Assembly: GCF_042676605.1 (NCBI RefSeq)
Contig: NZ_JBHTHQ010000021.1
Span: 310,001 to 374,000 of the forward strand
Length of the DNA stretch: 64,000 nucleotides
Source: Alloscardovia venturai
Lineage (GTDB): Bacteria; Actinomycetota; Actinomycetes; Actinomycetales; Bifidobacteriaceae
Reading direction: 5' to 3'
Position numbers and translations under genes: made by a program. The notes under the pieces were generated by a model. It worked only from the letters and a program-made list of their open reading frames with translations, did no database searches and was not told where the DNA came from. Of this stretch, positions 53,972 to 62,774 are shown in pieces; position 1 is the stretch's first letter, and every line of letters starts with the position of its first letter.

Positions 53972-54057
53972 ATGTGTCATTGTAAATGCAGGAACGTAAA
54001 AGCCTACCGAAGAGTTCATACTGTCATCGATAGGCTTTATCTACTTAACTCTTATAC

Positions 54058-55989
54058 TTACTTATTTTTGTTCTTATTCTGACGACGCTGCTGGGCGTTC
54101 CACTTATACCATGCATCGCGGCTCAAGATAATCTTGCGTACACGGATGGATTCCGGAGTTACCTCCACGCACTCATCATCATTTGCAAAGTCAAGAGACT
54201 CTTCCAAGCTCATTTGGATTGGTGGAGTTAATGTCTCGAGTACATCTGCCGTGGCAGAGCGCATATTTGTCATATGCTTTTCAAGGGTAATGTTGATGTC
54301 CAAATCACCCGGCTTACCTGTCACACCCACGACCTGACCTTCATATACAGGAGACTGTGGCTGCACAAAGAAGTTTCCGCGAGCTTGAAGCTTCTGCATA
54401 GCGTATGGCGAAGCCTTACCCTGTCGATCTGCCACCATAGAGCCATTCTGGCGCACAACGATTTCACCAGCCCAGTCGCCATATCCAGCAGAAATAGAGG
54501 ACGCAATACCTGTGCCTCGAGTAGAAGACAACAACTGAGTGCGGAAACCGATAAGACCGCGAGAAGGAACGGTAAACTCCATTCGTACCCATCCTGAACC
54601 ATGGTTAGTCATAGAGTCCATACGTCCCTTGCGTGCTGCCATAAGCTGAGTGACAGCACCCATGTACTCTTCCGGCACGTCAATCGTGGAGTGTTCAAAC
54701 GGCTCTTGGAGCTTGCCATTCTCATCTTTGCGAGTCACTACTTGAGGACGTCCCACGGTAAGCTCGAAACCTTCACGACGCATTTCTTCTGCAAGAACAG
54801 CAAGAGCAAGTTCGCCACGACCGCGCACTTCCCACACATCTGGGCGGTCAGTATCGAGGACCTGAATGGACACGTTACCAATAAGTTCCTTATCCAAACG
54901 ATCTTTGAGCATGCGCGCTGTCAGCTTATGATCTTTGCCTTCAGTACCGGCGATAGGAGAATCGTTTGTACCAAATGTCATAGAAATCGCAGGTTCATCC
55001 ACATGAATGAGCGGCAATGGCTTCGGATTGTTTGGATCAACGATGGTTTCACCAATCATGATATCTTCGACACCCGCGATAGCAACGATATCTCCAGGAC
55101 CAGCGGTTTCAGCTGGAACACGGTCCAAGCCTTCAGTACGCAGAATCTCAGTAAGCTTAAAGTTCTCAATAGTGCCGTCCATACGGGATAAGCCGTACTG
55201 CTTTCCCTTAACGAGTTCACCAGAGTATATACGTACGAGACCTAAACGACCGAGGTAATCAGAAGCGTCGATATTAGTGACGTGTGCCTGAAGCGGAGCA
55301 TTCTCGTCATATTCAGGAGCCGGAATATTCTTTACAATCATCTCGAAGAGCGGCTCAAGATTATCATTTGCAGGTACATCACCGTCAGCAGGCTGTACAG
55401 TGTCAGCACGACCAGCCTTTGCTGCGCAGTAAATCACTGGGAGGTCAAGCAACGAGTCAAGATCAAGCTCCACGCCTTCTTCTACGACATCTTGCGCAAG
55501 ACCAAGTAAGAGGTCAGTAGCCTCACCTACTACTTCTTCAATGCGCGCATCTGGACGGTCAGTCTTATTGATGGCCAGAATAACAGGAAGTTTAGCTTCA
55601 AGAGCTTTGCGAAGGACAAAACGTGTCTGTGGAAGAGGACCTTCAGAAGCGTCCACAAGGAGTACAACGCCGTCAACCATAGAAATACCACGCTCAACTT
55701 CGCCACCGAAATCAGCGTGTCCTGGAGTATCGACAACGTTGATAATAATGCCGTCTTTCTCTCCCAGCTCCTGGGCTGCTGGACCGTTGTAATCAATCGC
55801 CGTGTTCTTAGCAAGGATGGTAATACCCTTTTCACGCTCAATATCACCGGAATCCATAACGCGATCTGGAACTTCTTCACGTTCTGAGAATACGTGAGAC
55901 TGCTGGAGCATCGCGTTTACCAAGGTAGTTTTGCCGTGATCAACGTGCGCGACGATAGCAACGTTACGAATGTTAGAGCGGAGTGCCAT
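54058..55989 (-). CDS. typA: translational GTPase TypA/BipA
   Basis: Ribosome-associated GTPase needed for growth under stress and 50S assembly. 643 aa: NVAIVAHVDHGKTTLVN (G1), REKGITI (G2), DTPGHADFGGEVER (G3), INKTDRPDAR (G4), then EF-G-like domains II, III, V and the TypA-specific C-terminal domain (GEIVVRQNGSMVADRQGKASPYAMQKL). Confidence 0.97.
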   Translation of the reverse strand: MALRSNIRNVAIVAHVDHGKTTLVNAMLQQSHVFSEREEVPDRVMDSGDIEREKGITILAKNTAIDYNGPAAQELGEKDGIIINVVDTPGHADFGGEVERGISMVDGVVLLVDASEGPLPQTRFVLRKALEAKLPVILAINKTDRPDARIEEVVGEATDLLLGLAQDVVEEGVELDLDSLLDLPVIYCAAKAGRADTVQPADGDVPANDNLEPLFEMIVKNIPAPEYDENAPLQAHVTNIDASDYLGRLGLVRIYSGELVKGKQYGLSRMDGTIENFKLTEILRTEGLDRVPAETAGPGDIVAIAGVEDIMIGETIVDPNNPKPLPLIHVDEPAISMTFGTNDSPIAGTEGKDHKLTARMLKDRLDKELIGNVSIQVLDTDRPDVWEVRGRGELALAVLAEEMRREGFELTVGRPQVVTRKDENGKLQEPFEHSTIDVPEEYMGAVTQLMAARKGRMDSMTNHGSGWVRMEFTVPSRGLIGFRTQLLSSTRGTGIASSISAGYGDWAGEIVVRQNGSMVADRQGKASPYAMQKLQARGNFFVQPQSPVYEGQVVGVTGKPGDLDINITLEKHMTNMRSATADVLETLTPPIQMSLEESLDFANDDECVEVTPESIRVRKIILSRDAWYKWNAQQRRQNKNKNK

Positions 55990-56077
55990 TCAAGAACCTC
56001 TTTAAGTACTTATAAAATAAACCTTTGCAAGTCTACTTTGTCCTTTCGACACGAAGAGCTCATCTACTAGGCACCAT

Positions 56078-56653
56078 TTAGTCGTCAAGTTCGGGAAGCG
56101 TATCAGGCAAAAACGGTGCAAGACTCGGCAATTCACTCACGTCATTGATGCCTAATTTATCAAGGAACAGCCCCGATGTGACGAGCAACGAAGCATGAGT
56201 GTGCATATCAGTACCTTGATCTCGGATAAGCCCACGCACTGTTAATGAGCGAATAACACCGTCTGAATTAACGCCACGTATAGCTGCGACTTCTGCTCGC
56301 GTAATAGGTTGTTTGTATGCGATGATTGCCAGTGTTTCCAAGGCGGCTTGAGAGAGCTTAGTAGTCTGACCATCAACCACGAAACTCGATACTATCTGTT
56401 CATACTCTTGGGACGACATAAGCTGCCATCCTCGCATAGAATGGTGCAGCTCAAATCCTCTCTTTTGCTCATGATATTCGCGCGAAAGAGCTTCTAACGT
56501 ATCTTCAATGAAGACTGTCGCATCATGCTCGGAAAGTCCAGCATAATCCGGAAAAATATCATAGCGGGAAAGGACTTTTGCAACTTCATCAGCATCTATG
56601 GGCTCATCAGCCGCTATGAGTATCGCTTCCAATGCCGCACGTATCGTCATCAT
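56078..56653 (-). CDS. scpB: segregation and condensation protein B
   Basis: Subunit of the Smc-ScpA-ScpB condensin. 191 aa: AALEAILIAADEPIDADEVAKVL, two winged-helix domains, LSQAALETLAIIAYKQPITRAEVAAIRGVNSDGVIRSL. Its ATG directly follows the scpA stop (no gap), so they are coupled. Confidence 0.95.
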   Translation of the reverse strand: MMTIRAALEAILIAADEPIDADEVAKVLSRYDIFPDYAGLSEHDATVFIEDTLEALSREYHEQKRGFELHHSMRGWQLMSSQEYEQIVSSFVVDGQTTKLSQAALETLAIIAYKQPITRAEVAAIRGVNSDGVIRSLTVRGLIRDQGTDMHTHASLLVTSGLFLDKLGINDVSELPSLAPFLPDTLPELDD

Positions 56654-57460
56654 TTATGCAAAATCTCCTTCAGAGATTGCTACTACATCCACAGTATTAG
56701 GACTATCATTGTCACTCAGCCACCGCACATGAAGCTCCTCGAAAGGTCGGTCCTGCTTAAACTGAACGACCCCCTGCTTAAAGAATGCGAGGAGCGCCAA
56801 AAACCGTGCAACTACTTCGATAGTTTGATGTGTATCCGATATGAGAGAAGTGAATGTCACATCCACCTTGTCACCCGCTACACGCAATTTATCTCGGACA
56901 ATTCCTGCCTGTACGCGTAAATCTACAATAGGCACGTGGAGCTGACGAATAGAAACTTCCGTAGCTGGAGCGTTGGAAATTACGCGAGCCGCAAGCTGTG
57001 CAAGTTCCTCGAGCGACACAGGTAGAGAAACCTCAGGGAGTAAAGATTGAAAAGATTCATTCATCACTCCAGGATGCGCATACCGTCCAGAATTAGCAGC
57101 GATACGCTGACGGAAATCTTCTCCTGCTTGCTTAAATGCGCGGTATTGAAGCAAGCGAGCAAACAATAGGTCTCTATCTTGAAGAGCTTCTAGACTTGCT
57201 TCAAAATCAGAATTTTCTTCATCATGCGGAATTAGGTTCGCTGATTTGGCTTCTACCAGGATGGATGCTACGTCAATGAATGAGCTCACCTGATCTGCGT
57301 CATCAACCATATTAAGTTGCTTGACGTATGCTACAAATTCTTCGGTGATACGCGAAAGCGAAATTTGTGAAAGTTCAAGCTGACGTTCCGAGAGCAAACT
57401 GAGAAGTACATCGAAAGGACCTTGATACTCTTCTAGACTTACACTAAATCTTTCTGTCAC
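56654..57460 (-). CDS. scpA: segregation and condensation protein A
   Basis: Kleisin subunit bridging Smc heads. 268 aa: EEYQGPFDVLLSLLSERQLELSQISLSRITEEF at the N-terminus, central region, and C-terminal winged helix LLALLAFFKQGVVQFKQDRPFEEL. Preceded by parA, the usual parA-scpA-scpB order in actinobacteria. Confidence 0.95.
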   Translation of the reverse strand: MTERFSVSLEEYQGPFDVLLSLLSERQLELSQISLSRITEEFVAYVKQLNMVDDADQVSSFIDVASILVEAKSANLIPHDEENSDFEASLEALQDRDLLFARLLQYRAFKQAGEDFRQRIAANSGRYAHPGVMNESFQSLLPEVSLPVSLEELAQLAARVISNAPATEVSIRQLHVPIVDLRVQAGIVRDKLRVAGDKVDVTFTSLISDTHQTIEVVARFLALLAFFKQGVVQFKQDRPFEELHVRWLSDNDSPNTVDVVAISEGDFA

Positions 57461-57493
57461 CCAGTCACCTTAAGAGTATGCCGCAGCTTGAAA

Positions 57494-58333
57494 TTAAGCT
57501 ACTATCCCATTTGCTACGATTTCGCGCGCCACCTCACGATATTCCTTCGCTGTCGTATGCTGCGGAGCATACATAGAAATCGGCTTTGCTGCCACCGACG
57601 CATCAGCAATTTTGATAGAACGAGAGATAACGGAATGGAATACCTTTCCAGGGAATGCTTCATAAATGCGTTGTAGCACTTCATCTGCATGCAGTGTACG
57701 TGTAAACATCGTCACAAGCACACCGTAGACTTCAAGGTCAGGGTTAATCCTTGTTTTCACTTTCTCTATAGAGTCCATCAGCAACGCTACACCACGTAAA
57801 GCAAAGAATTCTGCAGCTACCGGAATAATAACTCCATCGGCAGCAGTAAGAGCGTTTACAGTAAGCAAACCCAAGGATGGCTGGCAGTCGATGAGGATAA
57901 GATCATACTCATCTTTTACCTTGCGCAAAACTGAAGCGAGAACTTGCTCACGGCCTACTTCTGTGACAAGTTGCACTTCTGCTGCAGAAAGATCGATGTT
58001 TGCAGGAATGACATCCAAGTTCGGGAAACGTGTCTGCTGAATCACCGCATGAACGTCCATATGAGGATTAAACAATGCCGTGTAGATGGTGTTCTCCACC
58101 TGATTTGCATTCACTCCAAGCGCTACAGTCGCCGCACCTTGCGGGTCAAAGTCGACGAGAAGAACCTTACGCCCATACTGACTCAACGCACCAGCGATAT
58201 TGACACTACTCGTAGTCTTGCCAACGCCGCCTTTTTGATTGCACATGGCAATAATTCGAGCTGGTCCATGTTGTTCAAGCTGTTTTGGTGCGGGGAAAGT
58301 CTCATACTCTCGACCCAAGAGATCTGTAGGCAT
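57494..58333 (-). CDS. parA: ParA-family ATPase
   Basis: Walker-type ATPase for chromosome partitioning or related positioning. 279 aa: deviant Walker A KGGVGKTT at 34-41, DFDPQGAATVALG (A'), LIDCQPSLGLLTVNAL, and PVAAEFFALRGVALLMDSIE. No parB neighbour; this is the Soj-like copy that pairs with scpA-scpB. A larger hairpin lies upstream. Confidence 0.93.
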   Translation of the reverse strand: MPTDLLGREYETFPAPKQLEQHGPARIIAMCNQKGGVGKTTSSVNIAGALSQYGRKVLLVDFDPQGAATVALGVNANQVENTIYTALFNPHMDVHAVIQQTRFPNLDVIPANIDLSAAEVQLVTEVGREQVLASVLRKVKDEYDLILIDCQPSLGLLTVNALTAADGVIIPVAAEFFALRGVALLMDSIEKVKTRINPDLEVYGVLVTMFTRTLHADEVLQRIYEAFPGKVFHSVISRSIKIADASVAAKPISMYAPQHTTAKEYREVAREIVANGIVA

Positions 58334-58365
58334 AGTTTTAGATTAGCACGCCTTGCGGAATGACC

Positions 58366-58398
58366 GTGGGGAGCGGTTCTCACAAAACCGCTCCCCAC
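58366..58398. terminator. terminator between yeiH and parA
   Basis: Perfect 13-bp GC-rich stem GTGGGGAGCGGTT / AACCGCTCCCCAC, 7-nt loop, in the 98-bp gap. T-run is better on the plus strand (TTTACCTTTT). Likely ends yeiH transcription or isolates parA. Confidence 0.7.
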
Positions 58399-58431
58399 TT
58401 TACCTTTTCAACGTCAGCTGAAAATTTTAAA

Positions 58432-59487
58432 TTAGAACAATCCCATAAGTTTCATAACGATAAGACTCATAACTGTAATACCAATCCAGCATATAGCACC
58501 GAGCGCAAGTGCCTTTCCACCGGTTTTTACTAGCTTGACGATGTCTGAGTTGAGGCCAATCGCCGCCATCGCCATGATGATGAGGAACTTCGACAATTCC
58601 TTAAGGAATGTAAATGCACTTACAGGTGCGCCAACATGCAGCGCAATGGTCGTGATTAGTGACGCAAGGATAAACCATGCAATGAAAAGTGGGAAAGCAC
58701 GTTTAAAGGAGAAACCAAGCTTCGCATCTTTCTGCCCATTACGTATCTTTCGCTTCTCATTCATATATGCGAGAATGAGGGTAATAGGAATAATTGCTAA
58801 AGTTCTCGTAAGCTTTACCGTTACCGCCTTATCAAGCGTTGCAGACCCAAGGTTCCACATCGTATCCCACGTCGCCGCCGTAGCAGTAACCGAAGATGTG
58901 TCATTGACAGCTGTTCCCGCAAAAATACCAAAAGCCTCTCCACTCGTGGTACTCATTCCAATGAGGTGACCAAGGTACGGGAAGAAAAGCGCAGCAAGAA
59001 CGTTAAAGAAGAAGATGACAGAAATCGATTGTGCTACATCGTGGTCGTCCGCCTCGATGACTGGAGCCGTCGCCGCAATAGCAGATCCTCCGCATATCGA
59101 AGACCCTACACCTATGAGCGCAGCAGAATTGGAATCGATGTTCATAGCTTTGCGCAAAACGAACGCAAGAATCAGCGAAATAGCAATTGTTGTAATAATA
59201 ATCGGAAGCGACTGCCACCCTGTGCGTGCTACAACTGCAAGGTCAAGACCAAAACCAAGAAGGACAACCGCAGTTTGCAAAATATACTTCGAAGTGAAGC
59301 CTATACCTGCAGATGCTTTACCTTTGTCCTTCCACCACACTGCGATAATCATTCCCATCAAAATGGCGAAAATTGGACCACCAATGACAGGTGCAAGTCG
59401 TCCCAAGAACCATGCAATTAAACCAATAATCAAACTTATAGCTACGCCTGGGGCAAGCTGTATAGTCTTCTCTAATATTCTTCTCAT
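58432..59487 (-). CDS. YeiH-family putative sulfate exporter
   Basis: UPF0324/YeiH family, 351 aa, ten or so helices. Seen: GVGSSICGGSAIAATAPVI, TAVNDTSSVTATAA and AIGLNSDIVKLVKTGGKAL. Proposed exporters of sulfate, sulfite or other small acids; substrate not established. A 49-codon open frame lies just upstream on the same strand. Confidence 0.88.
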   Translation of the reverse strand: MRRILEKTIQLAPGVAISLIIGLIAWFLGRLAPVIGGPIFAILMGMIIAVWWKDKGKASAGIGFTSKYILQTAVVLLGFGLDLAVVARTGWQSLPIIITTIAISLILAFVLRKAMNIDSNSAALIGVGSSICGGSAIAATAPVIEADDHDVAQSISVIFFFNVLAALFFPYLGHLIGMSTTSGEAFGIFAGTAVNDTSSVTATAATWDTMWNLGSATLDKAVTVKLTRTLAIIPITLILAYMNEKRKIRNGQKDAKLGFSFKRAFPLFIAWFILASLITTIALHVGAPVSAFTFLKELSKFLIIMAMAAIGLNSDIVKLVKTGGKALALGAICWIGITVMSLIVMKLMGLF

Positions 59488-59496
59488 AGCTTAAGG

Positions 59497-59643
59497 CTAC
59501 GCCCCGGTCTGAATAACTATCACGCCTAGGTTCACGTTTTGACGTGCAATTTCAACTTGCAGCGTTAGCGCCGAAGACAGAACAATCAATATGATGAGCA
59601 GAGTTAGGCGCAATGCTCCGCTACGAGCACCGAATGTCAGCAT
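59497..59643 (-). CDS. possible 48-aa membrane peptide upstream of yeiH
   Basis: MLTFGARSGALRLTLLIILIVLSSA is a basic N-terminus plus a hydrophobic helix, then a short tail ending at TAG 59497-59499, 9 bp before the yeiH ATG. No clear ribosome binding site. Could be a small membrane protein or a leader peptide. The rest of the 250-bp gap (to the lipase gene) holds a short direct repeat AGGCTAGGCTAGG. Confidence 0.3.
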   Translation of the reverse strand: MLTFGARSGALRLTLLIILIVLSSALTLQVEIARQNVNLGVIVIQTGA

Positions 59644-59733
59644 ATGCAAGCCGTAGACTACTACTTTTGTACGTAATGTTTAGCAAATTAGGCTAGGCTA
59701 GGAATAATCACAGAGTTCGTAGAAATCGAGTGG

Positions 59734-60987
59734 CTAATACTGGGGCGCGCGAAGCATAGAGGACTGAGCTTTCGCGTTTTCTAATTCCTTATCTGTTGAG
59801 GTCTCATCATTCCATTCGACCACACGCCTCGCCAACTCAGCATCTGTTTGAGCAGCTTTTTCAAGCTCCGCTGCCATACGTGTCTCGAACTGCGCAAAGG
59901 AATCTGAAAGAGCACGGGTAGCGTCCAACAAAGTTTGAGCCGACTGATTAAACGTGTTAACTAGGTCCTGCTGAGTAGCCTTCGCATCCACAATTGCAGA
60001 ATGAATTTCATCGTCTGTCAGGTTGGGAAGATTAAGATGGATTGATTGAAGAAAATCAGAAACTTCAGAGCTCAGCTGCGCACGTTGCGCAGAAATTTTC
60101 TTTTCTATCGTTGTTTCTGCTTCGCTAGCGGCAATCGTCATACTGCTTGTAAGATATGATGTTTCCATATAGTCGATATATAGTTTCCCGTACTTACTGT
60201 GAGCGAGCTTGGGATGTTTGTGCATGAAATGCGTTACAGCATCATGAAGATTATTGCTATTCTGCTTCCATTCTTCAAGGTCTCCATCTTTTTGGAATTG
60301 GTAGCCTTTCATCATATGTTGGTCAAAATGAACATAATCAAGCTGGAGTGTGGTCGACAAATGGCGGACCTTACCTACAGCGTTGTAATCAAACGTATAA
60401 CCCGTAGCAATTACATCTTTGGGATCGACGTAATTGTTAATACGCGTACGGAGTTTAAATGCAGTTTCCCTTTGCTTATCCGTGAGAATATTATAAATGT
60501 TTGGTCCTTCATAAACATGAGCACTCTTCACTCGACTGACATGCGAAGAGTCAAGATTAGCTAAAGCATACTGGGCATCCATAGACCCCAAAGAATGGCC
60601 ATACACAGATACGTCACAGCCTTCATTCTTGCGCAAAGTCTTATTAAGAAACTCGGAAGCCTTCACGAGTTGCGGAGTAGGAGTGTGAGACCCCGACACG
60701 ATGCGTGTAGCCATGGGGATATCGTTTTGATTCCAATCCTTAGCACTATCATTATTGACCGCGAGCGGATTAGTGGAACCACGGTAAATAACAGTAAGAT
60801 GCCTGTCTTTCTTAAGGACCCACGCGTCAAGACCGGTATTGGGATCATGGATAGAATCAACGACTTTTCCAAGATTCGTACCGTGAGTTGTGACGTAATC
60901 GTATTCCTTTTTATCGGGACTGTCGAGGTTACCATAGTACTCTAAATTCGCTATTTCTCGATTATCCCTCTCTGATTCTCTAGTCAT
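59734..60987 (-). CDS. lipase-like protein with C-terminal helical tail (possible T7SS effector)
   Basis: 417 aa, no signal peptide. Residues 1 to about 270: class 3 lipase-like alpha/beta hydrolase: oxyanion strand LTVIYRGST (64-72), nucleophile elbow GHSLG at 130-134 (Ser132), NYVDPKD with candidate Asp188, and a candidate His220 or His224 (VHFDQH). Residues about 285-395: a long helical, alanine-rich region (FNQSAQTLLDATRALSDSFAQFE, MAAELEKAAQTDAELARRV) like WXG100/LXG partners. Enzyme first and secretion-like helical domain last is the reverse order reported for the S. aureus T7 phospholipase TslA. Family of the tail not proven. Last gene of the operon; overlaps nothing. Confidence 0.65.
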   Translation of the reverse strand: MTRESERDNREIANLEYYGNLDSPDKKEYDYVTTHGTNLGKVVDSIHDPNTGLDAWVLKKDRHLTVIYRGSTNPLAVNNDSAKDWNQNDIPMATRIVSGSHTPTPQLVKASEFLNKTLRKNEGCDVSVYGHSLGSMDAQYALANLDSSHVSRVKSAHVYEGPNIYNILTDKQRETAFKLRTRINNYVDPKDVIATGYTFDYNAVGKVRHLSTTLQLDYVHFDQHMMKGYQFQKDGDLEEWKQNSNNLHDAVTHFMHKHPKLAHSKYGKLYIDYMETSYLTSSMTIAASEAETTIEKKISAQRAQLSSEVSDFLQSIHLNLPNLTDDEIHSAIVDAKATQQDLVNTFNQSAQTLLDATRALSDSFAQFETRMAAELEKAAQTDAELARRVVEWNDETSTDKELENAKAQSSMLRAPQY

Positions 60988-61386
60988 CTACGAGTCCTTC
61001 TCTCCAACAAGCTTCATAAAACCAATGCTACGTACAACTATTTCATGGTGAATTCCTTGTCCGACATCGGAGAACATTGAGCTTATTACAATATTGGGGT
61101 CATCATTGATAATGACGTCAATGTAAATCCCGCCCATTGGCGAGTGAGAAAGGGAATTGTAGTCAATTTTGTATGTTTTAATCTTACCCTGTGGCGTTAA
61201 AGCTTTCTTATCATGCTCTAAAAGCATTTCTTTAATAGCCTTCTGACATTCAGGCGTATTCACCTCATGCACCATCTCCAAATGCTCAATCTTAGGCTGC
61301 AAAATAACCCCCAAAACTACGAGTAAAATTACTGAAAGAATAATAGTAAGAGCTATGTGACGCTTACGCTTCTTCTTAACTGTCAT
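60988..61386 (-). CDS. membrane-anchored protein, paralogue A (possible immunity protein)
   Basis: 132 aa: basic N-terminus KKKRKRH, one membrane helix (IALTIILSVILLVVLGVIL), then an extracytoplasmic domain (EVNTPECQKAIKEMLLEHDKKAL, YIDVIINDDPNI). Abuts the lipase gene (stop at 60988, lipase ATG at 60987). A paralogue lies 67 bp upstream and shares 229 bp of identical DNA; the C-terminal 30 residues differ. No lipobox Cys. No family recognised. As a neighbour of a putative lipase toxin, an immunity role is plausible but inferred. Confidence 0.6.
   Translation of the reverse strand: MTVKKKRKRHIALTIILSVILLVVLGVILQPKIEHLEMVHEVNTPECQKAIKEMLLEHDKKALTPQGKIKTYKIDYNSLSHSPMGGIYIDVIINDDPNIVISSMFSDVGQGIHHEIVVRSIGFMKLVGEKDS
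61089..61317 (-). repeat. 229-bp identical repeat, copy A
   Basis: Identical base for base to 61564-61792 (offset 475), covering the end of the membrane helix through the middle of the two paralogues. Flanks on both sides differ. Confidence 0.95.
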
Positions 61387-61391
61387 ATTTT

Positions 61392-61442
61392 CTATCCAAT
61401 CGAGTTATGCCCATCAACATTCTTACGAATTACGTTAATGAC
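61392..61442 (-). pseudogene. 3' remnant of a second WXG-sized helical gene
   Basis: The mRNA strand reads V-I-N-V-I-R-K-N-V-D-G-H-N-S-I-G-stop (TAG 61394-61392). It aligns with the last residues of the 103-aa gene at 61870 (V-I-D-F-I-S-K-N-A-D-G-Y-D-S-I-G-K-stop), 10 of 16 identical. There is no start codon or upstream coding. So the gene pair [103-aa gene + membrane gene] was duplicated and one 103-aa copy then lost its 5' part. Confidence 0.75.
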
Positions 61443-61453
61443 CGTACTTCTCT

Positions 61454-61858
61454 TTAGTCATTTACGAATCCTTCTCCTCCAACAAGTTTTACAAAACCAT
61501 CAGTAGGCAGAACTATTTCATGGTGGATACCGTGCCCATGATCAGAAAAAATTGAACTTATCGCAATATTGGGGTCATCATTGATAATGACGTCAATGTA
61601 AATCCCGCCCATTGGCGAGTGAGAAAGGGAATTGTAGTCAATTTTGTATGTTTTAATCTTACCCTGTGGCGTTAAAGCTTTCTTATCATGCTCTAAAAGC
61701 ATTTCTTTAATAGCCTTCTGACATTCAGGCGTATTCACCTCATGCACCATCTCCAAATGCTCAATCTTAGGCTGCAAAATAACCCCCAAAACCACAAGCA
61801 AAACTATCGAAAGAAAAACAGCAAGAACTATGTGACGCTTACGCCTTCTCTTAACCAC
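61454..61858 (-). CDS. membrane-anchored protein, paralogue B (possible immunity protein)
   Basis: 134 aa, same layout as paralogue A: basic KRRRKRH, membrane helix (IVLAVFLSIVLLVVLGVIL), same extracytoplasmic core, but a different end (PTDGFVKLVGGEGFVND). 11 bp after the 103-aa gene. Divergence at both ends and identity in the middle point to gene conversion and to selection on the C-terminus. Confidence 0.6.
   Translation of the reverse strand: MVKRRRKRHIVLAVFLSIVLLVVLGVILQPKIEHLEMVHEVNTPECQKAIKEMLLEHDKKALTPQGKIKTYKIDYNSLSHSPMGGIYIDVIINDDPNIAISSIFSDHGHGIHHEIVLPTDGFVKLVGGEGFVND
61564..61792 (-). repeat. 229-bp identical repeat, copy B
   Basis: Second copy of the core shared with 61089-61317, in the same orientation. 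Confidence 0.95.
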
Positions 61859-61869
61859 CTTTAGCCCTT

Positions 61870-62181
61870 CTATTTCCCAATAGAATCATACCCATCGGCG
61901 TTCTTAGAAATAAAATCAATCACCTCATTGATATGATTCCCAGAAATTGCCTTATCAAGATTATCTTTGCAATCAGTAATCTTTCTTTTCGCTGTCTTTG
62001 CAGCAGACTGTGCAGTTGCCTGTACAGTTTTGTCATACTGCGTAGGTATAGCAAGCAGTCCTGGAATATATACACGCTTAAGCAATTGAAGCTGATGATC
62101 GTGAGCAATAGCAGCAAAATCCCTAGTACTATCAAAATTGTCGGATTTTCGACCATCACCTATCGGAGATTGTATTCCCAT
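61870..62181 (-). CDS. WXG100-sized helical protein
   Basis: 103 aa: flexible N-terminus (MGIQSPIGDGRKSDNFDS), then two helices with a Pro-Gly turn (PGLLAIPTQ) and a short acidic end (NADGYDSIGK). Size and two-helix look match small secreted partners of T7SS effectors (WXG100, DUF3130-like Lap1), although no WXG is present. AAAGGTGAC precedes ATG 62181. Between a longer helical gene and the membrane paralogues. Confidence 0.6.
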   Translation of the reverse strand: MGIQSPIGDGRKSDNFDSTRDFAAIAHDHQLQLLKRVYIPGLLAIPTQYDKTVQATAQSAAKTAKRKITDCKDNLDKAISGNHINEVIDFISKNADGYDSIGK

Positions 62182-62202
62182 ATGTCACCTTTACCGTAAG
62201 TA

Positions 62203-62727
62203 TTAGAATTCTTCACGAGAAATATCATGCTCATTTTCTTCAATTTCATCTTCTAACAAGCGAAGTTTTCTCGCAAGGTTCTGCTCACGTTCATCATAAT
62301 AAGATTCAATCGCTGCCCGATACTTTCTCGATATATCATCAGCCATTTGCATGGCAGAATTCGTTATTGAGATTACTGTTGAGCGAAGGTCAGGATTATC
62401 CGAGGCAAACTTTTCAATAAGCTGGATAGCCGCTGTGCCGCAATCATTCATACGGTTTTCTGCATGGTAATGATTTTCTTGCACGCTCTGCAGTACATCA
62501 TCACGCATCTGCGCAGTACGACGTAATTCGTCACGGTAGTCTTCTGCTAGCTCAATGTTATTTCTTAGCTTAGCCCGAACAAGATAAGCAGCATCTGGTT
62601 CTTCTCTCATATCTCTCAGTCTAGCATCGCACACATAATATTCTTCCAAAGGCAGACTCTCATGAGAAATACAACGGTATACCTTATATTGCTTCAGGCT
62701 AATTTTTTCAAAACTACGATAGGCCAT
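62203..62727 (-). CDS. helical coiled-coil protein
   Basis: Up to 174 aa, strongly helical and charged (YLVRAKLRNNIELAEDYRDELRRTAQMRDDVL, REQNLARKLRLLEDEIEENEHDI). ATG 62727 has no Shine-Dalgarno; ATG 62610 (135 aa, GAGAG just ahead) is the better start if the first 39 residues are not real. Similar in kind to DUF3958/DUF5082 Lap2 partners of LXG effectors, but not confirmed. First gene of the lipase operon. Confidence 0.5.
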   Translation of the reverse strand: MAYRSFEKISLKQYKVYRCISHESLPLEEYYVCDARLRDMREEPDAAYLVRAKLRNNIELAEDYRDELRRTAQMRDDVLQSVQENHYHAENRMNDCGTAAIQLIEKFASDNPDLRSTVISITNSAMQMADDISRKYRAAIESYYDEREQNLARKLRLLEDEIEENEHDISREEF

Positions 62728-62774
62728 AGAAGGCGAACGAGAATCATGAGTTCATATCTAAGCAGACCCACAGC

